A stretch of DNA of 64,000 nt from Elysia chlorotica (Eukaryota; Mollusca; Gastropoda; Plakobranchidae): NCBI GenBank assembly GCA_003991915.1, contig RQTK01000074.1, positions 406,706 through 470,705 on the forward strand, in the 5' to 3' direction. Positions 1 through 14,000 of the stretch are shown here, in pieces. Positions within the stretch are counted from its first letter, which is position 1, and every line of letters starts with the position of its first letter. The notes under the pieces were generated by a model, which worked only from the letters and a program-made list of their open reading frames with translations, made no database searches and was not told the origin of the DNA. The position numbers were made by a program, and so were the translations under genes.

Positions 1-859
1 CATATAAAAAACTAAAAAAATTGTGAAAAAATTGCCCCAAAATTGATCCTAAGTCATTGCAGCAGTTTATGATGGTTACTTTTATCAAACACATTCCCTG
101 TTTGCTTTGACAACTGAAACTAATAATTCAGTTTCAAAATAATAAAAATAACTAGAAATCGTTCTAGCTGAAACAACAAATCTGTGAGATGAGATATGAA
201 ATCACACCCGTATGCCTTGGCCACGTAACCTCCCGCAGACCTCAAAGCTTTCAGCCACCCTAAACGCTCAGTCAAACTGTCTGATAGCGTATCGGCGCTA
301 GCCATGCCTCATTATGGACCTTTGTTGTTTACATGCTTAATGCAGGTCAATCTGCCGCATATTATAGACATAGAGTACCAATGGTCTTGTGATTATTTCT
401 ACATGATCCTTTAGAAAATAGGCACGAATCAAATACAAAAAATTAGTAAAATAATCGGAAAAATCATTCGAACTAGGGCTTTTCTTAAATGTTTTCTCAC
501 AATTTTGGCACTCCAAATAGTGACTGGATTTCCCAAAATACGAATTTATAATTTTTTTTTAATTCAAAACACTAACTTTGTGGTTCATATGTCCACACAA
601 ATGGATGAACTGACTGCAGAAACTAAAACCAGGAAATCCTTTATCGAACACCTTACTTGCCATTTCAAGCCCCGTCCCTCCCCTTAAATAAAAATGTAAT
701 CATATTCCTTTATGGAAGCGGCTATTTGATAGGTAACCGGACCAATAGCGAATAGGCTATTCCTCCGGCAACCTCGGGTTAGAATTGCTTGATGATTGGT
801 TGTGACAGCTGTCTCAGTTGGAGCCATATGTTGTTTTTAGATATGTAGGCAGCACCAAA

Positions 860-914
<55 letters not shown>

Positions 915-1029
915 CCTGCAGCTAAATTTCTTCCCAGGGGAAAAAATCTGCACATTTCTGAGGAAATCGGGAAATCAGGATTGGCGACGAAAATCAGTGT
1001 GTACCAATGAAATCGGTACAAGTAGGCAG
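1..1029. other. IPO4 intron or 3' sequence, no exon recognised
   Basis: The next IPO4 exon should lie left of 1542 on the minus strand, but none of its expected acidic and HEAT sequence is seen. The only structure is an ATT array at 860-911. A 61-codon minus-strand ORF at 120-305 matches nothing I recognise. Confidence 0.5.
860..911. repeat. (ATT)n microsatellite
   Basis: About 17 units of ATT, immediately 5' of the RT remnant at 1030-1440. Confidence 0.95.
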
Positions 1030-1440
1030 GTCTGTAGATGAAAAAGACTGAGATCACAGAGCTGAAATTTAAAGCCTATCAAGAAATTAGAAGAGGATGT
1101 GTCCAATCATCAGTTTTTGATAATCTGTACAGCAAAATGATCTTTCATTAAATAGATGACATGCCAGGACTTAAAATGGGTGGAAAGACAACTAATAATC
1201 TCAGATATGCAGATGATACAAGGCTGATAGAAAACAAGAAAGATGTTCGAAATTTCTGGACTTTTTAAAAATTGAGAGTATAAAGAAAGATTTAAACACC
1301 AAGAAAACCAAGGTGATGATTTTTAGTAAAAGGTCGCACCAGATTGCAAAATTTTTTTTTGTGACAGTATTAAATGTAAACAACAAAAATACTTTAATTA
1401 TTTGGGCACTCTCATCACTCAGGGTGAGAGCTAACACAAA
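1030..1440 (+). mobile_element. Decayed non-LTR retrotransposon RT fragment
   Basis: In plus frame the sequence encodes EIRRGCVQSSVFDNLYSKM, a stop, then MGGKTTNNLRYADDTRLIEN. These are the RT palm motifs RxGC and YADD (YADD codons near 1205-1216). A later frame gives NTKKTKVMIFSK, matching the segment after YADD. It has several stops and frameshifts, so it is a dead fragment. It belongs to the same RT family as the copy at 43731-44285, which carries MGGHNINNLRYADDTVLLAE. It lies antisense within importin-4, downstream of the last exon seen. Confidence 0.8.
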
Positions 1441-1541
1441 TCTCTGGAAGTATCACCCCAAAATGTGTGAAATTCAGTGTCATGTGATCTTTTGTTGTTT
1501 TATAATTAATGCCAAAAAGGACAGACAAAAATGTGTCTCAC

Positions 1542-4500
1542 CTTCACCCCTTCTGTAGACTTCATGGAAGTTAGGATGAAACCAACAATCCTCTCCAAGT
1601 AATCTGCCATATCACCTTTGATAAGGGTTGCTATAGAGGAAAAAAGACTGTACCTGGAAACGTGAAAAAGGGGAATGTTTAGACCAGTTTGATTTTTTTT
1701 CCATAAGCAAAAAACTGACAATACTACAAGTATTTAACTTTCTTGGCAATATGTCAGCTAATTGAAAAAATGAACTTTCAAACTTTTAAGGCAAAGGTTA
1801 ACTTTTTGTTGTTCAATTTATTGATATTCTATACTTATATTCAGATGAATGGGTTTTTTGTTGTTTTTTGTTTTTGTTTTTACTTTTTTCTCATAATAAA
1901 ACTATAAGACTATCAAAATAATGAGTAAGAATTGTCTTCTACACGAGTAAGATCAGTCCGATGTGTTAGGGACTATAAAGCTCTACTTTTTTTTTTCACT
2001 TAACCCCAAGCCCATATGAATTTTTTTTTTTAAAGCGTTCAAATTAGGGTGAGCGATTTTGGTTAACAATGCTGTCAGCATAAAAGTTGATGGTAGGAAC
2101 TAATGTATATTTCCTTTTTTTTTTTATCTAGACATATGCTTTGGCTAGAACCACAGCTTTGATGTTGATTTTCATTTCTTGGCTATCATTCAACGCTTTT
2201 TGTTTTCTTCAGATAATCTGCTTGACACCTGAGAGGAAATTTACAAGTCAACAGGAAAAGCATGGCTGCCTTCTAAAAGGACTAAAAAATAATTACTAGA
2301 AAGGCTGTAATTGCAGTTGAGTTGGTTAAATGTCCAACGTCAGCACTATATAGGCTATATTGTGGACAGGTCCCATGACTGATATGCTGCCACACTCAAG
2401 ACGGGGCAGGGATACCATGACCCCTGTCTCAGCCCGTCACATTAAACTGACAGGGGGCGAAATTGCCAGGGCTAGAACCACGGACTTCCTCCATACCTTA
2501 TACCCCAGGGCTACCGTGCCACCCCAGAAAGTCTGTAGTGTGTGAATGAAGAAAATGGCCATAAGCTGTCAGATATAACTGTTGTTAGATAATGCCCTTT
2601 CACAAACACAAGTTGAACAGTGATAAAAAGTGGTCAGCCATGCAAGATATGCATATTTCCAAAGACAAGTACTGGAAACTGTTTCCCACTTTGAGGAATC
2701 AATGAGTATACTCAGAGAACGCACAAAACAAAATTTATTATCAATTTTTTCACGAGTAACTTCATTTGGGTTTTCATAGCTGATATCTAAATAAATCCAA
2801 ACTATGAGCAATACTCTTAAGATAGTCTCATTCACTTACACATATCTTCGAAGATCTGGATCATTTGAATTGGTAATCAGATTTACTCCCAATTCCAAGC
2901 ATTCTTTTGCCAGAGGTCGGAAAGTTTCCTCTCCTATACTGCGAGCAAAGACTGCCATTGTATCTGTGATTGAAAATAATATGACATTGAAAAGCAAAAA
3001 GATGATGAACAGCAATTTATTTCAATCAATCCATTCATTCTTTGATTAAAAAAGAATTACTGCATTGGGAAAGGTCAACTTTTTTTCATGTCAACATTTC
3101 ATTGCTTGTCAGGTTTCAGATCTAGCCTTTGTTTCACAGCCTTTACTAGTGAGGTTGGATGCTAATAAATGTAAAGACCGCTTGCAAATGAGAATGAAAG
3201 TACAAATATATTTTTGGATCTACATAATATTCTTTTTAATATATATTTACTGACATATCAGCTTCTCTTTCATCTCACAGGGTGCTTTTTTTCCCTTTCA
3301 AATGTATACAATGTTAACTATCACGGTGCATATTTCAGTCTAAAAATATTGTGCATTAACAAATCTGCTTTTGATCCATTCTTTTTCATAGGGTCCCCAT
3401 CAAATCCTTAAAATTAATTTCAAGACCCAATTGGTGGGAAAAATAATGCTGCCACCAATCAACAATGAACCCAAAAAACATAGTTTTGAACCATGCAATG
3501 ACTTTTTTTTAAATCAAATATTAATAATGAAATAAAGTAATATTTTATAAATAGCCTCCCTCCCTAATTAAATTACAGATCTAGTCTATTAAAAACGCTT
3601 TAATTCGCGTGATGTCAATGGACAGCAACAAAACACATATAGAATTATAGGGAAAGCTACAAGACTCTTCAACAACAGGCTCTTGTGACTCGGCAATGTG
3701 ACATGCGATGGAAATAGTAAAAACTTCTGCTTAAACAGCAGCATAGCTGTGCTATTTTCATCACACAAGAATAAGGTAGAGAACCGCCATACCAAACAAG
3801 GGGTTTCCAAAATTATGGGTCCATTTGGAGGTGTTCAGCCTTGGCATCGTATTTCCAACTTTACCTTATCGTAACACAGGTTCTACCAAACCAATTTTCA
3901 CAACAAAAAAAGAACCAATGAAAAGGTCTTTTTAGGCGCAGTTAAATACCTGTGAAATTTATGTACTCACAATAGAACCAAAATAGTATGCTGGGGTAGC
4001 CCCACAGCAGGACCCTCGATACAATAATGTAGATAAGACTATTTTTTCCGACACAGTATGAACTTTTTAAGATTTAATTTTTTCCCTGACTTCCCAACCC
4101 AACACAAAAATCCCTATTTCCCGACCTGATGGGGACCTGTTTAAAGTTACCAATTGCTGCCAGCTGCAGTTTTTTCATCTCCTCATCTTCAGACAATCCA
4201 TCAAGGTAGGTCTTGAATAATTCAATAACATCTTTGAAATAGGGCTGCATTTTCTCTTTGGCTGCATTAGCTGATGAATCAAAGAGTAATACAGATGATG
4301 GGTGAAAGAAACTTGCAATTCTAAGATAGAAAGTTCATCCAACATGGCAACGATACTGAAGAAGAATGCTATTGATCTATATTACAACATTGTATAGTAA
4401 AAAGTAAAGTAAAGATGGTCCCATACTCTTCCAGACAGATTAGGGAACAGGTTTAGGATCTTTTTTTTTTTTAAGGATGAGTCACATAATGTTTATTTTT

Positions 4501-5549
4501 TTAACTGCTGAATGACTAAAACTCTTACCTGCTCCCCCTATAGCACTAATCGCTAGCTCCTTGGGTTTTGCCAGAGGACAATTTTTCAGTATATTCAAGA
4601 GGTAGCCCATCAGATCTGGTAGGTATGGCAGAATTCCATCACCTGAAATAGTTTTGTTGTAAAAAAAAAAAAAAAAAGTTTTCAAATATACTGTCATAAA
4701 TAAAATCAGTATCCCTCTATGAGTTACAACACTTACTGAGCTGGCTAAACTACAGCTCCCAGGCAAGGCATGACTGCCAATATGCTTGCAATTTTACCCT
4801 TTACGTCATGTTGTCACAACATATCTAATATAATGAAGCAAAGCTATTTTAAAAATTTAAGACCTTATATTTTAGCATTCCTAATAGGAAAAAAAGCGGT
4901 TCCTGATCCTCAAATCCAGATTACTGAATTAAACTGTATTGGCCATTTTATAACCATAGAAAAAGAAAAAAAAATTGGTTTCCAACTTTACTAGTTAAAT
5001 CTATACATTTCTTTAGGGTTTAAGAACATAGAGTTGTGAGTGGCTGCCATTTGGTTGCAAAAAAAAATGTAACTGGATGACCATCAGACACATATCATTA
5101 ACTAGTGTCTCAAATAACTTGCACATAATAAAATATGGGGACAATTCAAGCAGCTATCTGTTTTAATTGGTTGTTTTTTTGCTTTTCACTTAAACTTTAG
5201 GCTAAGATCAACCAATATAAAAAAAAACTATAAAATCACCAGTCCTTACCCAGATTTTCACAAAACATTTCCAAAGCATAATGGCTCTTGACAAGACCTT
5301 TTGGATTCTTTTCCACTTCTTCCATTGATTTGTTCAGATACAGAAACAGCAGTGGAAGCAACTCAGAAGCATACTGGCTAATATCAGGCTGAAAGAAAAA
5401 AAAAAAAACACACATTAATCAAGGGCCAAATTAATTGCATTTCTAATTTGAAATTATGAGAAAATGTAAGAAAAAGAGTCAACCACAACCATTATTAACA
5501 GCCAACATTGAACAACAATAATAACAATAATAATAATAATGATAATAAC

Positions 5550-5606
<57 letters not shown>

Positions 5607-8606
5607 CTCAACGTCGTGTATCTTCTAGATCCGATCCGATTTTGGTTGAAGGAAATCGAAAGTGTTCCATTCATTAGAACACTTTCCAATATATTATACG
5701 TATCTGAACTTTTACGCCAATCACGTCGATCTGTTTCAGTATGTCTTCAGTAATGTCTTCTTCAGGCAATGGAAGAAATTGGGGCTTTAGTTATGTTTCA
5801 TTGATTATGTACCGTAAATCTCTCTTTCTTGGAAATCACGCACATTGTGTCCGTTTACTGTATTCAGTACGCGATTCAGTATAATTACATATATATGACG
5901 TCGTAGGCGATACTGTAAGACTTAGCCAAGATCTAGTTCCGACTAAGAGGATGAGCAGTAACGCGACTTAAGAATGGCTAGGCCTTCATCATTTTGGCTC
6001 GGCCTAGAGTGACAGGACTAGATTTAGACCCACTGTGGTTTTCTCGTTGTTCTTAAAAATTAATGGTATGCAAACTGAGCATGGACAAAACATGTGACGC
6101 ACAACGGTCAGCGCAAAACTGAACAAAACAAAATGAAAATGTGCAGTTGTTAAGGGCAATGGATGTAGAGGGTGGAAATAAACAACCAAAAAACATGCGG
6201 GACAAAACGGCATTTTTTTACATCGCGGGCGGGACGGCGGCTCTGCAGCTCTGTTTCTTTCTCACAGATGATGATGACGATGGTGCAGTTGATGGAGGGA
6301 GAGGTGATGATGATGGTTCAGTTGTTGGATGAGATGATGACGCATTTTATCGCATTTATTTTTGTAATTCGAAAGGACCGCGGACGCAAACACATTTCCG
6401 AGGATGCTCAAACTCAACTTCCGCGGAAATCCGCGTTTCCGCGGACAATTCCCATCCCTGATTAATATAACAATTAAATAAAATAAGGTCAAACATTTCA
6501 TTTCAAATTCTAATTGTGGAATGAATGAATGAATAATAATAATAATAATAAAAATAATAATAATAATAATCTTTTCCATAAGCTTTAATCTTTCTTTGTT
6601 TCCTTATGCCGCCTCTTTCGCCTCTCATATTTCTTTCCCTTCTTTTTTTTTTGTGTAGTCTGCAAATGTAAACTTGTTTAAACAAACCAAAAAACAGTGT
6701 CTTTTAAAAAGCAGTTTTCCATAATGATACTCGGTAAGTAAGGCTGGATGTAATAAGTTGAATAGGACAGGTCTATGTTTAGTTTAGAGTCCCAACATAT
6801 TTTATGATCTTTGCAGTCGTGACAATCACGGTCCATGGTCGCTTGGGTGTTGGTGTCCATGTTTACCTTGTAATACCAAAGCTCAGGTTGTACACAATGG
6901 AATCTCTTTGGGTTAATAATGGTGAGGGTTAAAACAACTTAAATAAATATGAACACAGGAAAATAATTTTACTAAAATTTTCATAACTAAATATATTTCC
7001 TCAGAAAAATGCCAAAAGGGGCACAAGAATATAAAAAATGTTCGGGTGAACAATTAACAGGAAAATCGAAAGAATGTACACAATACACTAACAAACCTGT
7101 AAATGTTCAGAAAACTGTCCAACTGCAAATAAAGCAGAGTTGCGCACAATGTGTGAGGTGTCATTTAAGCCTGTACAGACTGTCTGGAGCATTCCTGACA
7201 GCATTCTTAAGAAAAAAAGCAATTAAAATGAATCATGAAAATAACTGATATTAAGGAGTCAAGCAGAATATAACAAGGATATTATTAATTCAGAGTTAGA
7301 AATATAGTTTTACGTTTCTTAGAAATTGATACAGATTGATATAAAATATGTATAAAATTAACATTTTATACATTTTGAATGCTAGGATGTATAGTGAGTT
7401 TAATGTATATGGTTGCTTTGACTTAAATATTAACCATGATAAAAAATAATATGGAAATACGCAAAACCAAAACATAATTACAAAAATAAAAACTGAGTTG
7501 AATTCAAATCAGTATGTACTTAGTCATGATAAAGTCCCCACATCCTTCAACTACGACAGCCAGAACAAGATATGCTGCCCTTCTATGTGGAGCCTCTGGA
7601 CTTTTCAAACAGCGATCCACCATAGGTGACTGAGGAGGTAGACAACCTATTTTTCAATGTGCTCTGTTTATACCAACGCAATTTACTATATCCATAGGTT
7701 ACAATAAAATTATAAATGCTAAAAAAATTCAGACCAATTTGCAATTTTTGAAACATGCTTCAACTAAAATCCAACAACCCTTGAAAAGTTCTTGCCTTTT
7801 CATAATAACAAAAGCAGAACAGATCAACTGTGATAGATAAAGTTAAAAAAAAACTGTTTGTTAAGAGATTCTAATGCATTAAAAAAAGAAAGCAACTTTT
7901 AAAAATAGTAGTTGTATTAATTATTGAATATCAGATACCCACTTCTTTAACAACAATGCTCACAGGATAAATCAAAATCATTAAGATACAGTCTATATAT
8001 TACCTTATACTCAGAAAAAAGTATATGGCTTTCTTTAATATGAATTTTCTGTACAGTTTTGTATACAATGATACTGCCACATCACATATCATGAAGAGAA
8101 TAAGCATTAAATACAAAATCATGGTAAAGTTGATAAATAATGTTTCAATCTGCCTCTGTCAATGCATTGTTAAGAACTAGGTACTAAGATTTGTCATAAG
8201 ATGTGACAATCATCATAATTATTTTGTCCTCTGCTTTTACAAAATAGGTTATGAAACTATGTATGCTAAGAAAATCTAATAAATAACCATTCAAACCACA
8301 TAAGAAAAATGATTTTGATAAAAAATGAATAAACAGTCAATTCAGTTTTTTATTCTATGCAACAGCCCATGAATATTCAGATGAAAATTGCAAGAACAAA
8401 AAAACTCACCAACTTGTTGAGGAATTTCTCTGCAGGCAGGTGAAGAGCCATTGTGTCAATAACCTAAAGCAGAAGTGAAAAAATGTCATAGTAAAAAGAC
8501 AATATCAAGCCAAGAATTGTTATGTGGGATAGTGTGTGTGTGTGTGTGTGTGAAAGAGAGACAGAAAGAGACAGACAGAGAGGCAGAGACGGAGAGACAG
8601 ACAAAC

Positions 8607-8687
<81 letters not shown>

Positions 8688-8708
8688 GAGACAGAGAGAG
8701 ACAGAGAC

Positions 8709-8753
<45 letters not shown>

Positions 8754-10622
8754 GTCAGACACATAGAGTGAGAGAGTCAGAGTGTTTACTGAGAACCTGA
8801 TGTCTTTAGGTATTACTGGTGCTATCAAGCAAGGTAATTGTACTGAGCAGTTTGGTGAAAATTTCAAACTTAGAACAAGTTTTATGCTATTTTAAATCTC
8901 CTGGAAGTGTGATAAAGAATCTGTTTGAATTGTGTCAATATCTTTATTGGTTGAAAAGCCATGAACTTTTTTCTGATTTATTTTTACCCTTATTTCGCAT
9001 CAAATTTAACAGATATTCTCAAGTATCATATGTCAAAATGTAGGGAATTTTATAAAGAATAACATAAACACAATAAAAGAGGTGCACATATTGGAATAAT
9101 AAAGATACATTTGGTGGTTATCATGTACGAGATCACATAATAAACTAATGTCGCGCCACTTATTAAATTCGCATGATATCACATTTTTACTTGTGTTGTC
9201 AGTATCATGTATGATAGACTAAAATGTAAATTTGTATATAATTCACTTGTGTTTTGATCTAAGCATTTTAACTTGACAGAAAATAATGTTGATGGCCATA
9301 CAAGTACAAGGCTAGTTTTGCTAAAAGACAGTTTTATCCTAGTATACTTTAGAATTTTTTTTTGTGTTTTTACATGCATCATCACATGAGGTGTTTCAAA
9401 GTGTTTTGGTAAAGATATGTTAAATATATTCCAGATCCAAGAATCTAATTTAAAAATAAAATTGGAAATACGGGGAAAAGAAACGAAATACTCGTTTATA
9501 AGCACAACCATAATATTATTTTACTGAGACACATCCTGTCACAAAAGTAAAGGGACTGCCAAGAGCCACTTTCGCAGTCCCAGCGTCCGAGTTCGCTGAA
9601 CTGCCGAATTTTACAATGAGGGAAAGCCTTGATACCTTGACTCTTATTTTTAAAGATGTTCTGATTCACAGGAGAAAAACATTTCACTCAAACCAGCACT
9701 AAAACTATAACTCAATACTAAAATCGTTCCATGATGACAGTTTGATGGGTATGCTTAAAACCAGTTTTTAAAGACTGACGGAAACAAAATAACAATCATA
9801 TTACCAGTCATTCACGAACAAAGTACACAAATATGCAATGTACCTGCACAGCATACTGAGATGGTTTGTGGGCTTCAACCTCTTCATCATCTTCATCATC
9901 CTCCTCATCATCATCACAGATGATCGGAATGAGTACATTTAGGATGGGATCAATCAGGTGATGCTTCAACACAGTCTGTAGAAAAAAACGTTCAATGCAA
10001 CGCATTTTTTTTACATTTTGTATGCCTATAAAAACAAAAATCCAACAAAAAAATTTATTTATTACGATAAGATAAGATAAGCCTTTATAATCCCGTAGAG
10101 AAATTTTTCTTGGTTGTGCGTATAACTTTGATTTAATATAACAAAATCAATCTACATGTGAGAGAAAAAAAAAATAGAAAAAGCATTTTACATTCACATG
10201 TAACACTGTTCAACTAAACACTGTCAGACATACATAATATTATTATTTAGAAAAACATACCACTATGCATATACAAGAACACATACCCCTACAAACACAA
10301 GTCTTTTAAGTATAGCAATTTTGTAGCAAACTGATGGAGGCTGGTACAAACGAGTTTTTATATGTCCTTTTTTATATTGATCCATTCGTTCTTTGTGATA
10401 TTTCACATTCACTATGAAGAGGGTGGTTTGTGTCTGATGTTTTATACATTTTTCTTTATTCATTTTTGTACATATCTTTGAAAGAAGTTAGTTCACAGCC
10501 AATAATAATTATTTGGGAAGTTTTCTTTCTTATTTTGTCTAATCTTTGAGAGTGGGTTTTTGATAGTTTTCCTCCAAAACATGTAATTTAAAAAGATATT
10601 AAACTTTGAATACTGGAGGTAT

Positions 10623-10675
<53 letters not shown>

Positions 10676-10743
10676 GTAGTTGCGAGAGATAGCAGGTGAG
10701 ACAGAGAGTAATTATTTTTCTTGAAAAGACTTTATCTTATTAG

Positions 10744-10808
<65 letters not shown>

Positions 10809-10887
10809 GAGTAGTTGCGAGAGATAGCAGGTGAGACAGAGAGTAATTATTTACCTTGAAAAGACTTTATCATATTAGCAAGAGAGA

Positions 10888-10947
<60 letters not shown>

Positions 10948-11017
10948 TTGCGAGAGAGTAATTATTTACCTTGAAAAGACTTTATCTTATTAGCAAGCTA
11001 TAGATTTATGTTATTTA

Positions 11018-11068
<51 letters not shown>

Positions 11069-14000
11069 GTATGGAACTGAAACAAGAGATATTTTGATGA
11101 GAGAGAGAGAAAGACAGAGAGAGAGAGTGTGTGCGTGTGAATTAGAGGGAGAGAGAGATTGGCAAGGCATCAAAACTAGTTTACTCTTATTTTAAATACA
11201 GAAGTCTAACAAACATTTAAAATAGAATGCAAACTCGACAGTTTTGATAAGTTTAAAATCATAAGAATTTTCGTATTTTCAATTTTCTGTTCAAGGAAGG
11301 GATTAGTGATGAACTAACAAAATTTTTATGTTGATCAGTTTAAAAATAAATATGACAAAATTTGTATGGTAATTTATGATAGCTTATGACGAACACTGTG
11401 TCAGGGGTCCAGAAACTGAAAAACAAATAAGGACAGCTACAAGTTGAGGCTCTTAGACTTGACAATGGTGCATAGGAAGGAGATAGAAACAAATCTGGTT
11501 ATACTGCAGCGTTGTCTTAGATTCAATTTAAAATTCTAGACGTGCTGGGAACCTTGGGTGCCTAGGTTCTAATGATTTTTGTTTAAAAAAGAAACTGACG
11601 TATCAATCTTGGTTAAAATCTAGATTAGCATGACTGAAAGAGTCTCTTCCTGTAGAGAAACAATTCTGGTGGTTATCGCACGCCATTCCCGCAGAAAAAG
11701 TTCAACTTAAAACGGGATTACGGCAAACAAAATTGAAAACCGTGACTACAATCAAGGAGATGATAAGTGTACTGCCGGAGTGGAAATAATTTTTTTAAAT
11801 GATGGCGTTTCATGTGTTTTTATCGTCCTGACAAAATATTTAAGTACTTAATTAAAGGCGCACTTGACATTTGAGGCCACCCTGCATTTTCTTCCAATCT
11901 GGAGCAGAATCCAGAAGAGGATTGCAACCGGTGGCACAAAGCCGAAAATTTTATTCCTGGAAAACTCGCACATATGCATGTGTAAATATCAGGGCTAAGA
12001 ATTTCCCCCTTAACCTTGTCACTGCCACAGCCTTTGTTTACATTTATGTTTTTTAATTGACATGTCACCGATTCTTCCTGATGTCTTGAAAATGAGTTCA
12101 AACCAAATATCCTCCATCACTATAAAACTTTACAAACAGTAGCTACTATTATGCAACCATAATTAAAGCCAATCTAAAAATAAAGAAAATAATGCTCTTA
12201 TTGCAAACCCAAACCCCTTTCCTAACATACTTTGCTTGATTTTGACCCAGTACTGGATGCCAAATTTGTTACTTCGATGTAATTTTTTTTTAGTCTTCAG
12301 TTTTTTTCTTTTTACTCATGTGTCTCATTAACTCACTTTCTTTTTCAAACGGACCAAAGAAGCCACAAATGACATAGCCTTGACTCTCAGTGGATCTGTG
12401 TAATCTTTGTTACTTGCAATCTGAAAAACATAGAGAAAACAAAGGGAAAAAAACTTTACTCAACCTGCCCTACATTTTTTTTATGTAACCAATTTGACAA
12501 AAGGAACACAGTGACAGTATTTTTACTTAAAATCAGAATTTTTTTTATGTAGGCCCTATATCTATTCTCCTCCCCCCCTCCCCCCTAGAAAGTTGCAAAT
12601 GGTTGCTAGCCAAAGATGGAAAAAGTTGCGGCATAGAATCAATTAAAACAACAATAAAAGCCAAGGCAAAGTAAACAAATTTAACAATATAGTAATGTAC
12701 TTTTGTTGCTTCTGTTGTGATAAATATGAATAATACAACATAACTTAAGTCACATCACTAAACATTTGCAAGAAGTACACAATCAAGATACATGTAATAA
12801 AAAGAATAAGGAGGGGGGAAGAGAAAGTCAGAGAGAAACGAAGGAGACATTGAGAGAAAGAGAAATAGCATATGAAAAGTCAGGTATCCAAAATATTTTT
12901 TTTTTTATTTATGACTGGAAGGTTGCTTTAATCATTAGAATATTTTTTTTCAAAATATTTATAAAAATAGAGTGAGGCATGATGGGGGTTTGAGCAGGAC
13001 TTGGGTTAGGATCTATTAAGAACATGTTGTGTTACTGTTACAGTATTGTAGTGGCTTACAAATTGATGAATTAAGCAGAGATTAAATTAGTGGATCAAAC
13101 AAGATTGAAAATATAGTCTATGGCATAAAAAGGTGTGAGAATATGTAATAGTAGGCCTATTACTTAATACAAATTGATAGATACATTCTAAAGGAGACAC
13201 AGAGACAGAAACAAAGACAAAAAGACAGACATAGATTTTCACTAAGCAAGGAGAACCAACTGAGAGTTTACTCATTTGTAATTGAGGCAGATAATAAATT
13301 GTATATTACAAATTAATCAAGAGTTTCTGTGCTCATGCCTTTACTTAAAACCAATATTAGGAATAGGAATGTTCGCATTTTTTTCCCACAGTGAAATTAG
13401 TCAGTAAGACTGGTCCTGTTAATGGAGTATCATTATGCACCGGTCTGATACTAGTGATAGCTCTTCAAACTAATTTTTCTGAAAGATTGAAAGGCTCCTA
13501 TAATTTATAATAACACACTTTTATGTAGCTACAGACTTTCTACGGGCTGTCAGAATAAATAGAAAATAATTTTATTTTTCATAAAAATTGAAAAACTTTT
13601 CTTAAAACGTCAAAAGTTACAAAATCAACAAAAGTTGAAAAAAAGTTGCAACTTGGCCACACGTTACCAAAAGTTGCAAGTCGCGATCGCAATTTTCTGC
13701 ATGGAGAGCAAACTGAGGACTACAAAATCAAACTATCACAAATATCTTACTCTATAGAACTTTCATTTTCTTAAAGGTAACACACATAACAAACATAACA
13801 GAAAATATTAAGCACTGTTCATTCTCTATTTAAAGAAAATATTATTCTCTTTAACTTTAAGGTTATTTTGAATTGTTAAAAGATAGCAAAATAAACTATT
13901 TGCATCTCTATTAAAAGGTTCACTTAATTACCTCTTTATTTGTCAAAAGTAGAACCAAACCTCTAATTAATTAACACTAACCTTCACTAATAAAAATGTT

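Larger units (their letters stand above)
5389..7096. other. importin-4 intron with AAT arrays
   Basis: Contains the AAT arrays at 5513-5606 and 6533-6570 and a GC-richer patch at 6370-6460 with repeated CCGCGGAAATCCGCG-like palindromic sequence. No exon or transposon protein was seen. Confidence 0.6.

Noticed and set aside
120-305. 61-codon minus-strand ORF as the next importin-4 exon
   Set aside because: The sequence lacks the acidic stretch and HEAT pattern expected after STEGVK, and no acceptor in the right phase was found.
8475-8867. Several long open frames of Arg-Glu or Ser-Leu repeats
   Set aside because: Low-complexity translations of the GA/GACA microsatellite. The same applies to 22055-22339, 23696-24024, 25434-25777, 30220-30552, 45050-45316, 56246-56665 and 59199-59561.
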